From Corynebacterium gerontici (GTDB lineage Bacteria; Actinomycetota; Actinomycetes; Mycobacteriales; Mycobacteriaceae), in the NCBI RefSeq assembly GCF_003813985.1, contig NZ_CP033897.1:1-64000 (forward strand): 64,000 bases of DNA, read 5' to 3'. Made by a program: the position numbers and the translations under genes. Of this stretch, positions 20,283 through 29,219 are shown piece after piece; the first letter of the stretch is position 1; every line of letters begins with the position of its first letter. The notes below the pieces were generated by a model. The model made no database searches, was not told the origin of the DNA, and worked only from the letters and a program-made list of their open reading frames with translations.

Positions 20283-21040
20283 ACCCCATCATTCAACTGG
20301 AGCAGGTGACCAAGTCCTATGGCACCTTCGAAGCGCTGCGTGGCGTCAACCTGAAAGTCCACGCGGGCGAGGTCGTTTGCGTGCTCGGCGACAATGGCGC
20401 CGGCAAATCCACCCTGATCAAAATCCTCGCAGGCCTGCACAAACCCACCTCAGGCACCCTGCTTGTCGACGCCACCGAGACCCAATTCCAAGGCCCGCGT
20501 GACGCCCTAGCGCACGGCATTGCCACCGTGTACCAAGACCTGGCCGTGGTGGGTCAGATGTCGGTGTGGCGCAATTTCTTCCTCGGCCAAGAACTCACCG
20601 GGCGCTTTGGCCGTCTGCGTGAAGATGAGATGAAGCGCATCACCAAGGAGCAGTTGCTCTCCATGGGCATTGACATTCCGGATGTGGACGTAGAAGTAGA
20701 TAGCCTTTCAGGCGGCCAGCGTCAGGTGGTGGCCATTGCCCGTGCCGTGTACTTCGGTGCTCGCGTGATCATCCTCGACGAGCCCACGGCCGCGCTCGGC
20801 GTGAAACAGTCAGGTATGGTGCTCAAATTTGTTGCCGCTGCCCGCGAGCGCGGCATTGGCGTGGTGCTCATTACCCACAATCCCCACCACGCCTACCTGG
20901 TGGGGGATCACTTCAGCATTCTGAACCTGGGGCGTCAGATTCTGGATGCGGATCGCAGCGAAGTCACCCTTGAGGAACTCACGCAACAGATGGCAGGTGG
21001 CGGGGAACTCGAAGCTCTTTCCCACGAACTCGCCCGTTAG
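20279..21040 (+). CDS. Sugar ABC transporter ATP-binding protein (FrcA type)
   Basis: This 253-residue single ABC domain has Walker A GDNGAGKST near residue 38, signature LSGGQRQ near 143 and Walker B VIILDEPTAALG near 163, followed by the switch His in LITHNPHH. Sugar importers of the ribose class often have a double-length ATPase. Here a single-domain protein is encoded, as in the fructose (Frc) type, and would act as a homodimer. The ATG overlaps the permease stop by 4 bases. It ends before a strong terminator. Confidence 0.92.
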   Translation: MNPIIQLEQVTKSYGTFEALRGVNLKVHAGEVVCVLGDNGAGKSTLIKILAGLHKPTSGTLLVDATETQFQGPRDALAHGIATVYQDLAVVGQMSVWRNFFLGQELTGRFGRLREDEMKRITKEQLLSMGIDIPDVDVEVDSLSGGQRQVVAIARAVYFGARVIILDEPTAALGVKQSGMVLKFVAAARERGIGVVLITHNPHHAYLVGDHFSILNLGRQILDADRSEVTLEELTQQMAGGGELEALSHELAR

Positions 21041-21047
21041 CAGCAAA

Positions 21048-21073
21048 AAAAGCCAGCCGAAAGGCTGGCTTTT
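21048..21073 (+). terminator. Terminator of the sugar ABC operon
   Basis: A perfect 11-bp stem (AAAAGCCAGCC, loop GAAA) ends in TTTT eight bases after the ATPase stop. Confidence 0.95.
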
Positions 21074-21107
21074 GCGTTTGCAAGGGGTGACGGGGGCGTC
21101 GAAAAGC

Positions 21108-21794
21108 TTAAGACTCGTCGTCCTCGCGCAGGCGGTGCTTGGCAATCTGCTCGTCGATGGACTTCAGCAGCTCCTCGTCGCGCTCCGGGGTGCCCTCAAG
21201 AGGGTTGGCGGCTGCAGCTGCATCGGCGGCGGTGTCCAGGCGCTCATCGTCCTCCGTGGAGGTGGAGTACACCAGCTTGGAATCGGCTGGGGCGGTGCCA
21301 TAGTCCTCAACGCGCGGCGGTTCAGTCTCGGTTTCCTGCTTGGTCATGCGTGCCACAACGTAGGCGATCGCCACAACGATGGCCGCCACCAGGGCGAAGA
21401 TGCCAAACTTCTTGCCCTTGGAAGACTTCTTGCGACCCAACTTGGCGTCCGCCTTCGCCTGAGCCTTCTTGGCGGCCTTCTCGGCCTTCTTGCGCGCGCT
21501 CTTCGACTGCTTATTGGCCTGCTTGCTCAGCTTCTTCCAGGTCTTCTTCCCGCGCTTTTCCAGATCCTCTGCAGTGTCGCTTGCCTCAGCCTTGGCCTTT
21601 TCCAGGCGCTTCTTGGACTGCTCCAGCACGGTGGCGAGCTTGCCCGAAGCATCGTCGCTGAGGTTCTCGGCGGAGTTAGCTGCCTCCAGCAGGCCGTCGT
21701 AGGCATCGGACGCCGCCTTATTTTTCAGTTCCTGGAACTTGTGCCAAGCGGCCTTCGCGCCACGGTAACCCATACGCAAGGTGGTGGGGTTCAT
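21108..21794 (-). CDS. CwsA-position coiled-coil membrane protein
   Basis: This 228-residue protein has a long Lys/Ala/Glu-rich helical N-terminal part (about 20-125), one membrane span (KFGIFALVAAIVVAIAYVVA, about 128-148) and an acidic exposed tail ending KHRLREDDES. It occupies the position of cwsA (Rv0008c), divergent from ppiA and near crgA. CwsA in mycobacteria helps recruit Wag31/CrgA for wall synthesis. Similarity here is mainly architectural, so the function is inferred from synteny. A good AAGGAG lies six bases before the ATG. The stop TAA runs directly into the repeated 11-mer. Confidence 0.7.
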   Translation of the reverse strand: MNPTTLRMGYRGAKAAWHKFQELKNKAASDAYDGLLEAANSAENLSDDASGKLATVLEQSKKRLEKAKAEASDTAEDLEKRGKKTWKKLSKQANKQSKSARKKAEKAAKKAQAKADAKLGRKKSSKGKKFGIFALVAAIVVAIAYVVARMTKQETETEPPRVEDYGTAPADSKLVYSTSTEDDERLDTAADAAAAANPLEGTPERDEELLKSIDEQIAKHRLREDDES

Positions 21795-21864
21795 AATCGC
21801 TCCTTCGTAGATGTTTGCGCTTTAGTCTATGTGTCCGTGCGCTGCTTTGCATGAAGCCCACGCG

Positions 21865-21870
21865 TATAAT
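21865..21870 (+). promoter_or_regulatory. -10 box of ppiA, leaderless start likely
   Basis: A perfect TATAAT ends seven bases before the ATG at 21878, so transcription would start at or next to the initiation codon. No Shine-Dalgarno sequence is present. Confidence 0.6.
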
Positions 21871-21877
21871 GCCCACC

Positions 21878-22402
21878 ATGACTGCAAAGACTGCAACCGC
21901 AATCCTGCACACCAACCGTGGTGACATCACCATCGATCTTTTCGGCAACCACGCCCCAAAGACCGTGGAAAACTTCGTCACCTTGGCTGATGGCACCGCC
22001 GACTACAAGACGGAAAACGCCGCAGGCAACTCCGAAGGCCCCTTCTACGATGGCGCTGTGTTCCACCGCGTGATCGACGGCTTCATGATCCAGGGCGGCG
22101 ACCCAACCGGCACCGGCCGTGGCGGTCCCGGCTACATGTTCGCCGATGAGTTCCACCCCGAGCTTCAATTCGACCGCCCCTTCCTGCTGGCCATGGCGAA
22201 TGCAGGGCCCGGCACCAACGGTTCCCAGTTCTTCATCACCGTGGCACCCACCCCGCACCTGAACAACCACCACACCATCTTTGGTGAGGTCACCGACGCG
22301 GATTCCCAGAAGGTTGTGGTTGACATTGCTGGCACCGCCACCGACCGCATGGATCGCCCCGTCGAGCCCGTCGTGATCGAATCCGTGGAGATCAAGAACT
22401 AA
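21878..22402 (+). CDS. ppiA: Peptidyl-prolyl cis-trans isomerase, cyclophilin type
   Basis: This is a 174-residue cyclophilin that speeds proline isomerisation during folding. Typical segments are [20 protein letters not shown], the catalytic-loop [35 protein letters not shown] and HTIFGEVTD. The protein has no signal peptide, so it is cytosolic. ATG at 21869 is also in frame; 21878 is chosen because of the TATAAT box and the sequence [10 protein letters not shown]. It is divergent from the CwsA-like gene and followed by a terminator, the same order as in Mycobacterium (Rv0008c-Rv0009). Confidence 0.95.
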   Translation: MTAKTATAILHTNRGDITIDLFGNHAPKTVENFVTLADGTADYKTENAAGNSEGPFYDGAVFHRVIDGFMIQGGDPTGTGRGGPGYMFADEFHPELQFDRPFLLAMANAGPGTNGSQFFITVAPTPHLNNHHTIFGEVTDADSQKVVVDIAGTATDRMDRPVEPVVIESVEIKN

Positions 22403-22416
22403 ACTCCGCTTCAACC

Positions 22417-22455
22417 AGGCCTTCGTCTTCTTTAGCTTTTCGACGAAGGCCTTTT
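22417..22455 (+). terminator. Terminator of ppiA containing a repeated 11-mer
   Basis: The stem AGGCCTTCGTC (22417-22427) pairs with GACGAAGGCCT (22442-22452), followed by TTT. The loop and 3' arm include the repeated GCTTTTCGACG (22435-22445). Confidence 0.88.
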
Positions 22456-22483
22456 GCATACCCAACGCAAGGAATGGAACACC

Positions 22484-23152
22484 ATGTCTTCTCTTGCCCG
22501 CAGTGTCAAAAACTTCGCGCGCCCAGCACCCGTCACCGCTACGCTGCTGCTTCTGAATGTGCTGGCCTTCGCAATCACCGTGCTGCAATCACGCTCGCTG
22601 ATGCACCCCCTCCAAGCATCCTCATTTGCCGAGCACGGCATCTTGTATGCGCCGTACATGCACGCCCCGATCGAGTGGCTCCGCGCGCTCAGCGCATTGT
22701 TCTTGCACATTGATCCCACGCACCTGGGGTTCAACATGCTCATGCTGTTTCTCATCGGCCGCGAGGTTGAACGCGGCCTGGGCTCCATTCCTTACCTGGG
22801 TGCATATCTCGCCTGCGGGATGGGTGGCTCCTTGGCGGTGATGCTCCAAGCACCCTTATCGCCCACCGTAGGGGCCTCAAGTTCGCTTTATGGGCTCATG
22901 GCGATCCTGCTGGCGTTCAGCATCAGAAACCGCACTCAGGTCACGGCCGCCCTCGTGCTCATCGCTGTGAACTTCGGGTATTCACTGATTACTCCCAATG
23001 TTTCTCTGTGGGGACACATCGGGGGATTCGCCGTAGGTGTGTTGCTGGGCGCACTGATGTTTTCACGCCTGCGTTTTCGTCTGTGGGTATGGGGCGTAAT
23101 GGCCGTGGAAGTCTTCGGGGTGGCGATGGTGGGGAACGCCTTGGCGGTTTGA
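22484..23152 (+). CDS. Rhomboid family intramembrane serine protease
   Basis: This 222-residue polytopic membrane protein is a candidate rhomboid protease. It shows HIDPTHLGFN (the HxxxN motif, residues 75-84), the Ser motif GASSSLYG (Ser132) and the His motif WGHIGG (His178), so the catalytic dyad appears intact. The usual GxSG reads G-A-S-S here. The ATG at 22484 has AAGGAA upstream and the frame is open from 22454. Substrates are unknown. The same position downstream of ppiA is occupied by a rhomboid in other Corynebacteriales (Rv0110-like families are related). Confidence 0.88.
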   Translation: MSSLARSVKNFARPAPVTATLLLLNVLAFAITVLQSRSLMHPLQASSFAEHGILYAPYMHAPIEWLRALSALFLHIDPTHLGFNMLMLFLIGREVERGLGSIPYLGAYLACGMGGSLAVMLQAPLSPTVGASSSLYGLMAILLAFSIRNRTQVTAALVLIAVNFGYSLITPNVSLWGHIGGFAVGVLLGALMFSRLRFRLWVWGVMAVEVFGVAMVGNALAV

Positions 23153-23232
23153 GCATGCGGGGATTGTTCGGGGTTCTCCACTGCGGCTGTGGATGAATGG
23201 GTGCTTCGCGGGGGTGTGAGAAAAGGGAAGAG

Positions 23233-23477
23233 TTGTCCACAGGAGTTATCCACAATGTGGATAACTACATTCTTGTAAGATTCCCACAGGTGTTCGGATT
23301 TTGCTCGTGTTCGATGGATTTGAGCAGGGAATGAGCCCGAATAGCTCGAACAATTCGCAGCTTGGGCATCACGGGGAAAAACTTATCCACAGCCTGTGGA
23401 AGGGGCTGTGATCAATCTAAAAGTGTGATTTGTGCACATCTTTATCCACAGCTGTGGATAACTGCGAATGTGGATAG
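23233..23477. promoter_or_regulatory. Distal DnaA-box cluster
   Basis: This 335-base gap (23153-23487) holds five perfect DnaA boxes: TTATCCACA at 23246-23254, 23383-23391 and 23442-23450, and the inverse at 23256-23264 and 23453-23461. It also holds TTGTCCACA at 23233-23241 and a one-mismatch inverse box at 23469-23477. Two pairs face each other with 1-2 bases between them. This is denser in perfect boxes than oriC itself (three). The last boxes lie within 50 bases of the downstream start codon, so they could also control that promoter. Confidence 0.9.
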
Positions 23478-23487
23478 AGTAAAAGCT

Positions 23488-24081
23488 ATGAAGAAAATGC
23501 TGAGCTTGCTGTTGATGGGTGCCCTCGCGGGATGTGCAAATCCTTTGTCCGGAGATCCCACACCCAAGTCACTTGGTCCTGCCGCTGACGTAATTATTCA
23601 TAGCGCTGACATCCCGGAGCTCGACTTCCGGGAGGAAGAGATTTTGCACATGGGTAACGCAGGCGTGCATGAGGCTACCTCTTACGAACCACAGGAGTGT
23701 GCAGGCATTGGCTGGGACGATTCCGAAACCCGTGCTTGGGGTAGAGCCGACGGTGACGAGATGGCGAGCACCGGCTTTAATACCCCTGATGGGGTCATTT
23801 TGGTGATGGTGGATAAAAAGCCCGTCGAAGTTGGCGATTGCCCCTATGTTGTCACCATGGGAGAAACGGCTGGAACACCTAATTCTCATGCGTACAAGGT
23901 GACTCAGCTTGAAGGGGGAGGAACGCTGCAAAAACGTTTGGGAGGGAGCTTCGAGTACCAACAAATCGTGCAAATCGGAAACGAGGGCGGATACCACTTC
24001 GTCGTAGTAGACCCCCGCGGCCAGCAGCCAGATTTGGTACAGCAGGTGGCACAGGCTCAAAGGGAGAAGCTCGCCTCTTAA
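23488..24081 (+). CDS. Lipoprotein of unknown function
   Basis: This is a 197-residue secreted lipoprotein. The signal peptide MKKMLSLLLMGALAGC ends in lipobox LAGC. The mature domain has two cysteines (ECAG near residue 75 and DCPY near 119) that probably form a disulphide. Overall it resembles the extracellular sensor domains found in some actinobacterial lipoproteins and kinases (PknH-like), but I cannot assign a family. The ATG at 23488 was chosen for the signal peptide; the frame is open from 23362. Its promoter region lies inside the DnaA-box cluster. Confidence 0.8.
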   Translation: MKKMLSLLLMGALAGCANPLSGDPTPKSLGPAADVIIHSADIPELDFREEEILHMGNAGVHEATSYEPQECAGIGWDDSETRAWGRADGDEMASTGFNTPDGVILVMVDKKPVEVGDCPYVVTMGETAGTPNSHAYKVTQLEGGGTLQKRLGGSFEYQQIVQIGNEGGYHFVVVDPRGQQPDLVQQVAQAQREKLAS

Positions 24082-24103
24082 GAGTTATCCCGGAAAGCAC
24101 AAA

Positions 24104-24137
24104 GCCGGGCATGAGTCACGAGTGTGACATGCCCGGC
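24104..24137. terminator. Hairpin between convergent genes
   Basis: GCCGGGCAT and ATGCCCGGC pair, with an inner GTCAC/GTGAC extension. It lies between the lipoprotein gene and crgA. The T run is poor on both strands. Confidence 0.6.
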
Positions 24138-24153
24138 GTCATCGTGCGTAGGA

Positions 24154-24423
24154 TTAACGCCAACCCATTGTCATAAGTAGTCCTAGGGTGAACAAGCCAA
24201 AGCCGATGCCATAGTTCCAATTGCCTAGGTTCACCATGAACGGGATTTGCGGTCCGGCGAGGTAATAAATGATCAGCCACGCCAGGCCGGCCAGCAGGAA
24301 GGCAAACATGATGGTCTTGTACCATACGGGGGTTCCAGCAGCGTTAATTTTTACCGGTGTGCGGTTTTCGCCCGCACTACCGGGGATGTATTCGCTGCTG
24401 TTGTTTACTTTTGCCTTTGGCAT
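24154..24423 (-). CDS. crgA: Cell division protein CrgA
   Basis: CrgA is a small membrane protein that connects FtsZ, FtsQ and the septal transpeptidases in actinobacteria. The 89-residue protein has a polar N-terminus ([15 protein letters not shown]), then the conserved [20 protein letters not shown] and a second span [18 protein letters not shown]. The W-x-R ending is typical. It lies just downstream of pknB on the same strand, separated by 45 bases. In mycobacteria trpG lies between crgA and pknB; here that gene is absent. Confidence 0.95.
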   Translation of the reverse strand: MPKAKVNNSSEYIPGSAGENRTPVKINAAGTPVWYKTIMFAFLLAGLAWLIIYYLAGPQIPFMVNLGNWNYGIGFGLFTLGLLMTMGWR

Positions 24424-24468
24424 ACTGTCGCTTTCTCCTTATGCCCAACGTTGGGTCTTTGGCACAGA

Positions 24469-26442
24469 TTAGCCCGTGAGGGCTCCGAGATCGAATTCAT
24501 AGGTGCGGATGGTGATCGTGGCGTCCTTGCGAACTTCTTGCCCAGCCTCCGGCGTTGATCCAGCGATTTTGCCGCGATCAGTAATCAGTGGCGTCGCCAC
24601 CGTTCCTTGCTCGGGCAGCTTGGTCACATCACCTGTCCAGCCGGCTCCACGAAGTGTGGTCACGGCCTGCTGTGGAGTTTGCATGCGAATGTCAGGCATG
24701 CGCATGAGCTGGCCATTTGAAACCTGAACAACCACCTCGGCATCAGTTGCAAGCTGCTGGCCCTCGTTGCTTGCAGAGACCACCGTGCCCGCAGGCTCCA
24801 AGGAATCCACTTCTTCCATACGCGGGCGGAATCCGAGTTGAGTTAACATCGGCTCGGCCTGCGACCACTCCATCCCGGTGATATTGGGAACCTTCTGAGT
24901 TGCCGCACCGGTGGAAACGGTAATCGATACCTTCGATCCTCTGGATACCTGGGCGCCCGCGGAAGGCGATTGCTGCATCACTTCGCCCTTCTTCACCTCA
25001 TCTGAGGTGTCTTCGCGCACGGTGGAGTCCAGTTCCAGCCCAGCTTTTTTTAACAAACGTTCGGCATCTTGGGTGGTTTTGCCGCGCAGATCCGGCACCT
25101 CGGTGACTTCCTTGCCTGAAGAAACCGTGAGCGTCACTGTCGAGCTGGGAGGCACAGATGAGCCGGCGCCCGGGTTGGTGCGAATTACCTTGCCCCGCTC
25201 GATCGTAGGATTGGGTTCCTCCATCACCTGCACTTGCAGGCCCAGCCCCTCCAGCTGCTGTACGGCCTCTACCTGCGGTTTTCCATCGAGGGTGGGAACC
25301 TGAACCATATTCTTGGTGGGGCTGCTGCTCGAGCCGGTGAGGTAGTCATAGGCAAACACGCCACCCACGCCCAGCAAAAGCGCCGCGAGGACGGCGGCAG
25401 TAATTTTGAGTCCCTTATTATTGCTTTTCGACGCCCCACGTTGATGCCGCGCCGGTGGCGCCGCGGGTGCCTGCTCGCCTTGAGCAGTGGGCTGCTGTTG
25501 GGGGACGACGTTGGTGCGGGTCGGCGGTACAGGTGCCACCGGAGCTACCTGCGTTTGTGAGGCGCTGTCCACGGGATCGACATAGGAACGAGCGGCGTTA
25601 GTGACTGCATGGCGTTCGAGTCGTTCCAGATCAGCGGCCATATCCAGGGCCGTCTGGTAGCGATCGGCGGGGTGCTTTGCCATGGCAGTGAGCACCACAG
25701 CGTCCACATTCACCGCTGCGGTGGGCGTGAGATCCCGGATGTACTCACTGGGTTTCACCGGATCCTCTTGCACATGCTGGTACGCCACTGCGAAGGGGGT
25801 TTCACCTTCGAATGGTGGATGAGCGGTGATCGTCTCATACATGACGCAACCGAGTGCGTAGACATCCGAGCGTGCATCGGCTAGCTTGCCGCGCGCCTGC
25901 TCAGGAGAGAGGTACTGCGCCGTACCGATGACCGCAGAGGTTTGAGTCATGGCGCTGGTGGCGTCGTCAAGCGCCCTGGCGATGCCGAAGTCCATGATCT
26001 TTACTGCCCCGGTGTTCGTGATCATGACATTGGCTGGCTTGATATCGCGGTGGATAATGCCAGCCTCGTGGCTGACCTGCAGCGCATGGCACACGGGGAT
26101 GAGCGTGGATGCCGCCTCGGCGGGAGTGAGCGCACCGTCTTCGCGGATAATGTCGCGCAGCGTTCTGCCGTGCACCAACTCCATGACGATATACGGAGTG
26201 TTGAGCCCCGCAATTTCCGTCTCACCCGTGTCGTACACTGCCACGATGTTCGGATGATTCAGGCGTCCCGAATTCTGGGCTTCTCTGCGGAAACGTTCGC
26301 GGAAATTGACGTCGCGAGCAAGGTCGGCCCGAAGCATCTTCACCGCCACCTGGCGGCCTAGCAGGGTGTCGCTTGCAGCAAACACTTCCGACATTCCGCC
26401 GGTGCCGATCATTTCGCCCAGCTCATAGCGGTTGGCAATCAT
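24469..26442 (-). CDS. pknB: Ser/Thr protein kinase PknB with four PASTA domains
   Basis: PknB senses muropeptides or lipid II through external PASTA domains and phosphorylates division and wall enzymes. The 657-residue protein has an N-terminal kinase domain with glycine loop GTGGMSE, catalytic HRDIKPAN and DFGIA. A Pro-rich juxtamembrane part follows, then one membrane span (AAVLAALLLGVGGVFAYDYL) and four tandem PASTA repeats to the C-terminus. The ATG overlaps the pknA stop by 4 bases. The fourth PASTA repeat is more divergent. One copy of the repeated 11-mer lies in the linker (25433-25443). Confidence 0.97.
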   Translation of the reverse strand: MIANRYELGEMIGTGGMSEVFAASDTLLGRQVAVKMLRADLARDVNFRERFRREAQNSGRLNHPNIVAVYDTGETEIAGLNTPYIVMELVHGRTLRDIIREDGALTPAEAASTLIPVCHALQVSHEAGIIHRDIKPANVMITNTGAVKIMDFGIARALDDATSAMTQTSAVIGTAQYLSPEQARGKLADARSDVYALGCVMYETITAHPPFEGETPFAVAYQHVQEDPVKPSEYIRDLTPTAAVNVDAVVLTAMAKHPADRYQTALDMAADLERLERHAVTNAARSYVDPVDSASQTQVAPVAPVPPTRTNVVPQQQPTAQGEQAPAAPPARHQRGASKSNNKGLKITAAVLAALLLGVGGVFAYDYLTGSSSSPTKNMVQVPTLDGKPQVEAVQQLEGLGLQVQVMEEPNPTIERGKVIRTNPGAGSSVPPSSTVTLTVSSGKEVTEVPDLRGKTTQDAERLLKKAGLELDSTVREDTSDEVKKGEVMQQSPSAGAQVSRGSKVSITVSTGAATQKVPNITGMEWSQAEPMLTQLGFRPRMEEVDSLEPAGTVVSASNEGQQLATDAEVVVQVSNGQLMRMPDIRMQTPQQAVTTLRGAGWTGDVTKLPEQGTVATPLITDRGKIAGSTPEAGQEVRKDATITIRTYEFDLGALTG

Positions 26443-27776
26443 GGTGCTTCGCCTCCTTGGCTGGGTTCGGGTGTTGCGTTCTGTTCGCTAGCGAGATCCG
26501 AAAGCTTATCCAAAATGGACGGGCTCTGCGTGGGTTCGGGCGTAGGAGTGGGTAGTTCCGGCGCAGTTCGTTCAGGTGTTTCCACCACAGTCGTCGGCGT
26601 GACTTCCTCCACCGTGGTTTCCTCCACTGTCACCACCACCGGCGGCTTCGGTGTACTCGTCTCGGGATTCAGGATGCTATCGAACATTCCTTGGGACGCC
26701 GCCCACACCACACCCCCAACGAGTGCGGCGAGGATCAACACCAGCATCACCCACGGCGCAGAAGACCGCCGCGGCGCAGGGGCGGGCACATAACGCGGCT
26801 GCACTTGCCGAACTTGCTGAGTTGCCGGAACAACTGTGGTGGGCTGAGCCACCTGGCCGAGCATCTGCGTTGATGCTGTTCGCGGAGGCTGAGGCGCCAC
26901 GCGTTGCAATTGGACCGATTTGGGTTGCGGGGGGCGCCTACCCATACGCACCGCCGATACCGCCAGTGCCAATTCGTTACCGTCCGCATAACGCTGACCC
27001 GGCTCCTTGCGCAGCGCAATGCCTACCAACTCCCTCGCCTGAGCGGAGACAGTGGTGGGCAGCACCGGAGGAGCCTGATTGATATGCGCGATGGCTACCG
27101 ACACAGAAGAGTCGCCACTGAAAGGCCGGCGCCCAGCCAACATCTCGTATGCCACTACGCCCAGGGAATAGACATCGGTTGCGGCGCTAACGGACTTCCC
27201 CTGAGCCTGTTCGGGGGAGACGTATTGGGCGGTGCCCACTACCATTCCCGTGCGTGTGAGCGGCACGGCTTCTGCTGCTTTTGCAATGCCGAAGTCGGTG
27301 ATCTTGACTTGGCCGGCCTCGGTGATGAGCAGGTTGCCCGGCTTGATATCGCGGTGCACCAGACCCATTCGGTGAATGATGGATAAACCATGTGCGGCTT
27401 GCTCAAGTACATCGAGCGCCAGGGGTTCATCCAAGCTGCCTTTGCGCGAGAGCATGTCTGCCAAGGACTCACCGCGAACGTATTCCATCACGATGCAGCA
27501 CATGGTTCTTCCGGCTGCGTCGGTTGCCTCGCGGTAATCGTAGGTTTCCACCACGTTTTCGGAGTGGATATTTTCGCTGGCAAGCGCCTCATTCCGGAAG
27601 CGGGAGAGGAACTCGTTGTTGTCCGAGAATTCCGGCCGCAGAACCTTGATGGCCACTTCCCGTTGGGTGCGTAGGTCGTCGGCAAGCCAAACGGTGGACA
27701 TGCCGCCCTGGCCAACAACCCACTGCAGGCGATAATCATTACCCAACAAGTTCTGCAATGCTTGATCAGTTGTCAT
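26439..27776 (-). CDS. pknA: Ser/Thr protein kinase PknA
   Basis: PknA is the essential partner of PknB that controls cell shape. The 445-residue protein has the kinase glycine loop GQGGMSTVW, catalytic HRDIKPGN and DFGIA. A Pro/Gln-rich linker follows, then a single membrane span (APWVMLVLILAALVGGVVWA) and a short Thr/Pro/Glu-rich external tail without PASTA repeats. It starts immediately after the pbpA stop and overlaps pknB by 4 bases. It is part of the co-directional block fhaA-fhaB-pstP-rodA-pbpA-pknA-pknB. Confidence 0.96.
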   Translation of the reverse strand: MTTDQALQNLLGNDYRLQWVVGQGGMSTVWLADDLRTQREVAIKVLRPEFSDNNEFLSRFRNEALASENIHSENVVETYDYREATDAAGRTMCCIVMEYVRGESLADMLSRKGSLDEPLALDVLEQAAHGLSIIHRMGLVHRDIKPGNLLITEAGQVKITDFGIAKAAEAVPLTRTGMVVGTAQYVSPEQAQGKSVSAATDVYSLGVVAYEMLAGRRPFSGDSSVSVAIAHINQAPPVLPTTVSAQARELVGIALRKEPGQRYADGNELALAVSAVRMGRRPPQPKSVQLQRVAPQPPRTASTQMLGQVAQPTTVVPATQQVRQVQPRYVPAPAPRRSSAPWVMLVLILAALVGGVVWAASQGMFDSILNPETSTPKPPVVVTVEETTVEEVTPTTVVETPERTAPELPTPTPEPTQSPSILDKLSDLASEQNATPEPSQGGEAP

Positions 27777-29219
27777 CTATGCCGCCCCCTGAGCTGCTTG
27801 AAGGACGGCGCGGCCAATCGGCGCGGCAACGGATCCGCCCGTAGCGGCCTGTCCACGGTCGCCACCATTTTTCACAACCACCGCGACGGCAACATCGGCG
27901 TCTGGAACAAAAGCGATGTACCAGGCGTGCGGGTTGGAGTTCCTCGAATCCTCACCGTGTTCCGCCGTACCCGTCTTGGAGGCGATGTTCTGACCCGCAT
28001 AACCCGCAGTGTGTTGCTCTGACAGGCGCATGAGATCCGTCAGGGTGGAGGCCTCCTCGGGAGTAAGTGCCTGGTTGAGTTCCTTGGGCTTGATCTCCTT
28101 GATGGTGTTGAGATCGCGACCCACCACCTTGGAAACGATATGGGGAGCCATGCGCTTGCCACCATTGGCAACGGTTGCTGCAACCACGGCATTTTGGAGC
28201 ACAGACATGGCCACGTCGCGCTGGCCAATGGCAGACTGGCCAAGCGCAGCATCGTCCGGAATGTCGCCGATGGTGCCAGAGGCCATTGGAATGCCGAGGT
28301 CGTAGGTGTCACTCACTCCAAAGGCGTCAGCCGCCTGACGGAAATTATCCGCGCCGGCTTCAATGCCCATTTGCACGAAGGCGGTGTTGCATGAGTATTG
28401 GAAAGCGGTAGCAAGAGTCACGGTTTGTTGGCCAGCACAGACTTCGCCACCGTAGTTTTCCAAGGTCGTATTGGTGTTGGGCAAGGTAATATTCTTTGCG
28501 CCGGTGAGCTGGGAATCCGGACTGAAGCCCGCCTTGAGTCCCGCCAATGTCGTAACCACCTTGAAGGTGGAACCGGGTGGAAGCGTTTCCTGGGTAGCGT
28601 GGTTGAGCAGGGGATTGCCGGGCTCGGCGTTGTAGTTTTCCCAAGCCTGTTCGGCAACATTGGGATCCACAATGTCTTGAGGGTTGAAACTGGGGGTGGA
28701 TGCCATGGCGAGGATCTCACCACTGGAAGGGCGGATCGCCACCACCGCGCCTTCATAGCCAGCATTGGCAAGTTGGCTATAGGCAAGATTTTGTACCTGG
28801 GGATTCAAGGTGAGCTCAACGTTGGCACCAACCTGTTCCTTGCCCAATAGATCATCCCAGATGCCGCTCAGGCTCTGGGCCGGATCGGTGCCATTGAGCA
28901 CATTGTTGTAGCTCGCCTCAATGCCGGCGGCGCCATAAATATCGGAGATATACCCTTCCACCGGGCCGAAAGCCATCGGGTCGGTTGGGTAGCGACGCTG
29001 ATAGAAGCCATTTTCATCCTGGAATGATTCAGCAAGGATCTGCCCACCAGCGGAGATCTGGCCGCGCGGTTGCTGCTTCATCTCAATGAAGGCGCGCTTG
29101 TTCAATGGGTTTTCAGCATACTTCTCACGGCTGAACGCCTGGATAATCGTGAGGTTAATGAGCAACACCAGCACGAGCAGCAGGGTGAAGATACTAGTGA
29201 AACGAATGGATCGATTCAT
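27777..29219 (-). CDS. pbpA: Penicillin-binding protein PbpA (class B transpeptidase)
   Basis: This membrane-anchored transpeptidase cross-links peptidoglycan. The 480-residue protein has one N-terminal anchor (TSIFTLLLVLVLLINLTIIQ) and a dimerisation region. The catalytic motifs are SxxK (PPGSTFKVV, the active serine), SxN (SCNTAFV) and KTG (SKTGTAEHG). It pairs with the SEDS protein RodA encoded upstream (4-base overlap). Substrates of the neighbouring kinases in this family include PBPs. The length is normal. Confidence 0.96.
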   Translation of the reverse strand: MNRSIRFTSIFTLLLVLVLLINLTIIQAFSREKYAENPLNKRAFIEMKQQPRGQISAGGQILAESFQDENGFYQRRYPTDPMAFGPVEGYISDIYGAAGIEASYNNVLNGTDPAQSLSGIWDDLLGKEQVGANVELTLNPQVQNLAYSQLANAGYEGAVVAIRPSSGEILAMASTPSFNPQDIVDPNVAEQAWENYNAEPGNPLLNHATQETLPPGSTFKVVTTLAGLKAGFSPDSQLTGAKNITLPNTNTTLENYGGEVCAGQQTVTLATAFQYSCNTAFVQMGIEAGADNFRQAADAFGVSDTYDLGIPMASGTIGDIPDDAALGQSAIGQRDVAMSVLQNAVVAATVANGGKRMAPHIVSKVVGRDLNTIKEIKPKELNQALTPEEASTLTDLMRLSEQHTAGYAGQNIASKTGTAEHGEDSRNSNPHAWYIAFVPDADVAVAVVVKNGGDRGQAATGGSVAAPIGRAVLQAAQGAA

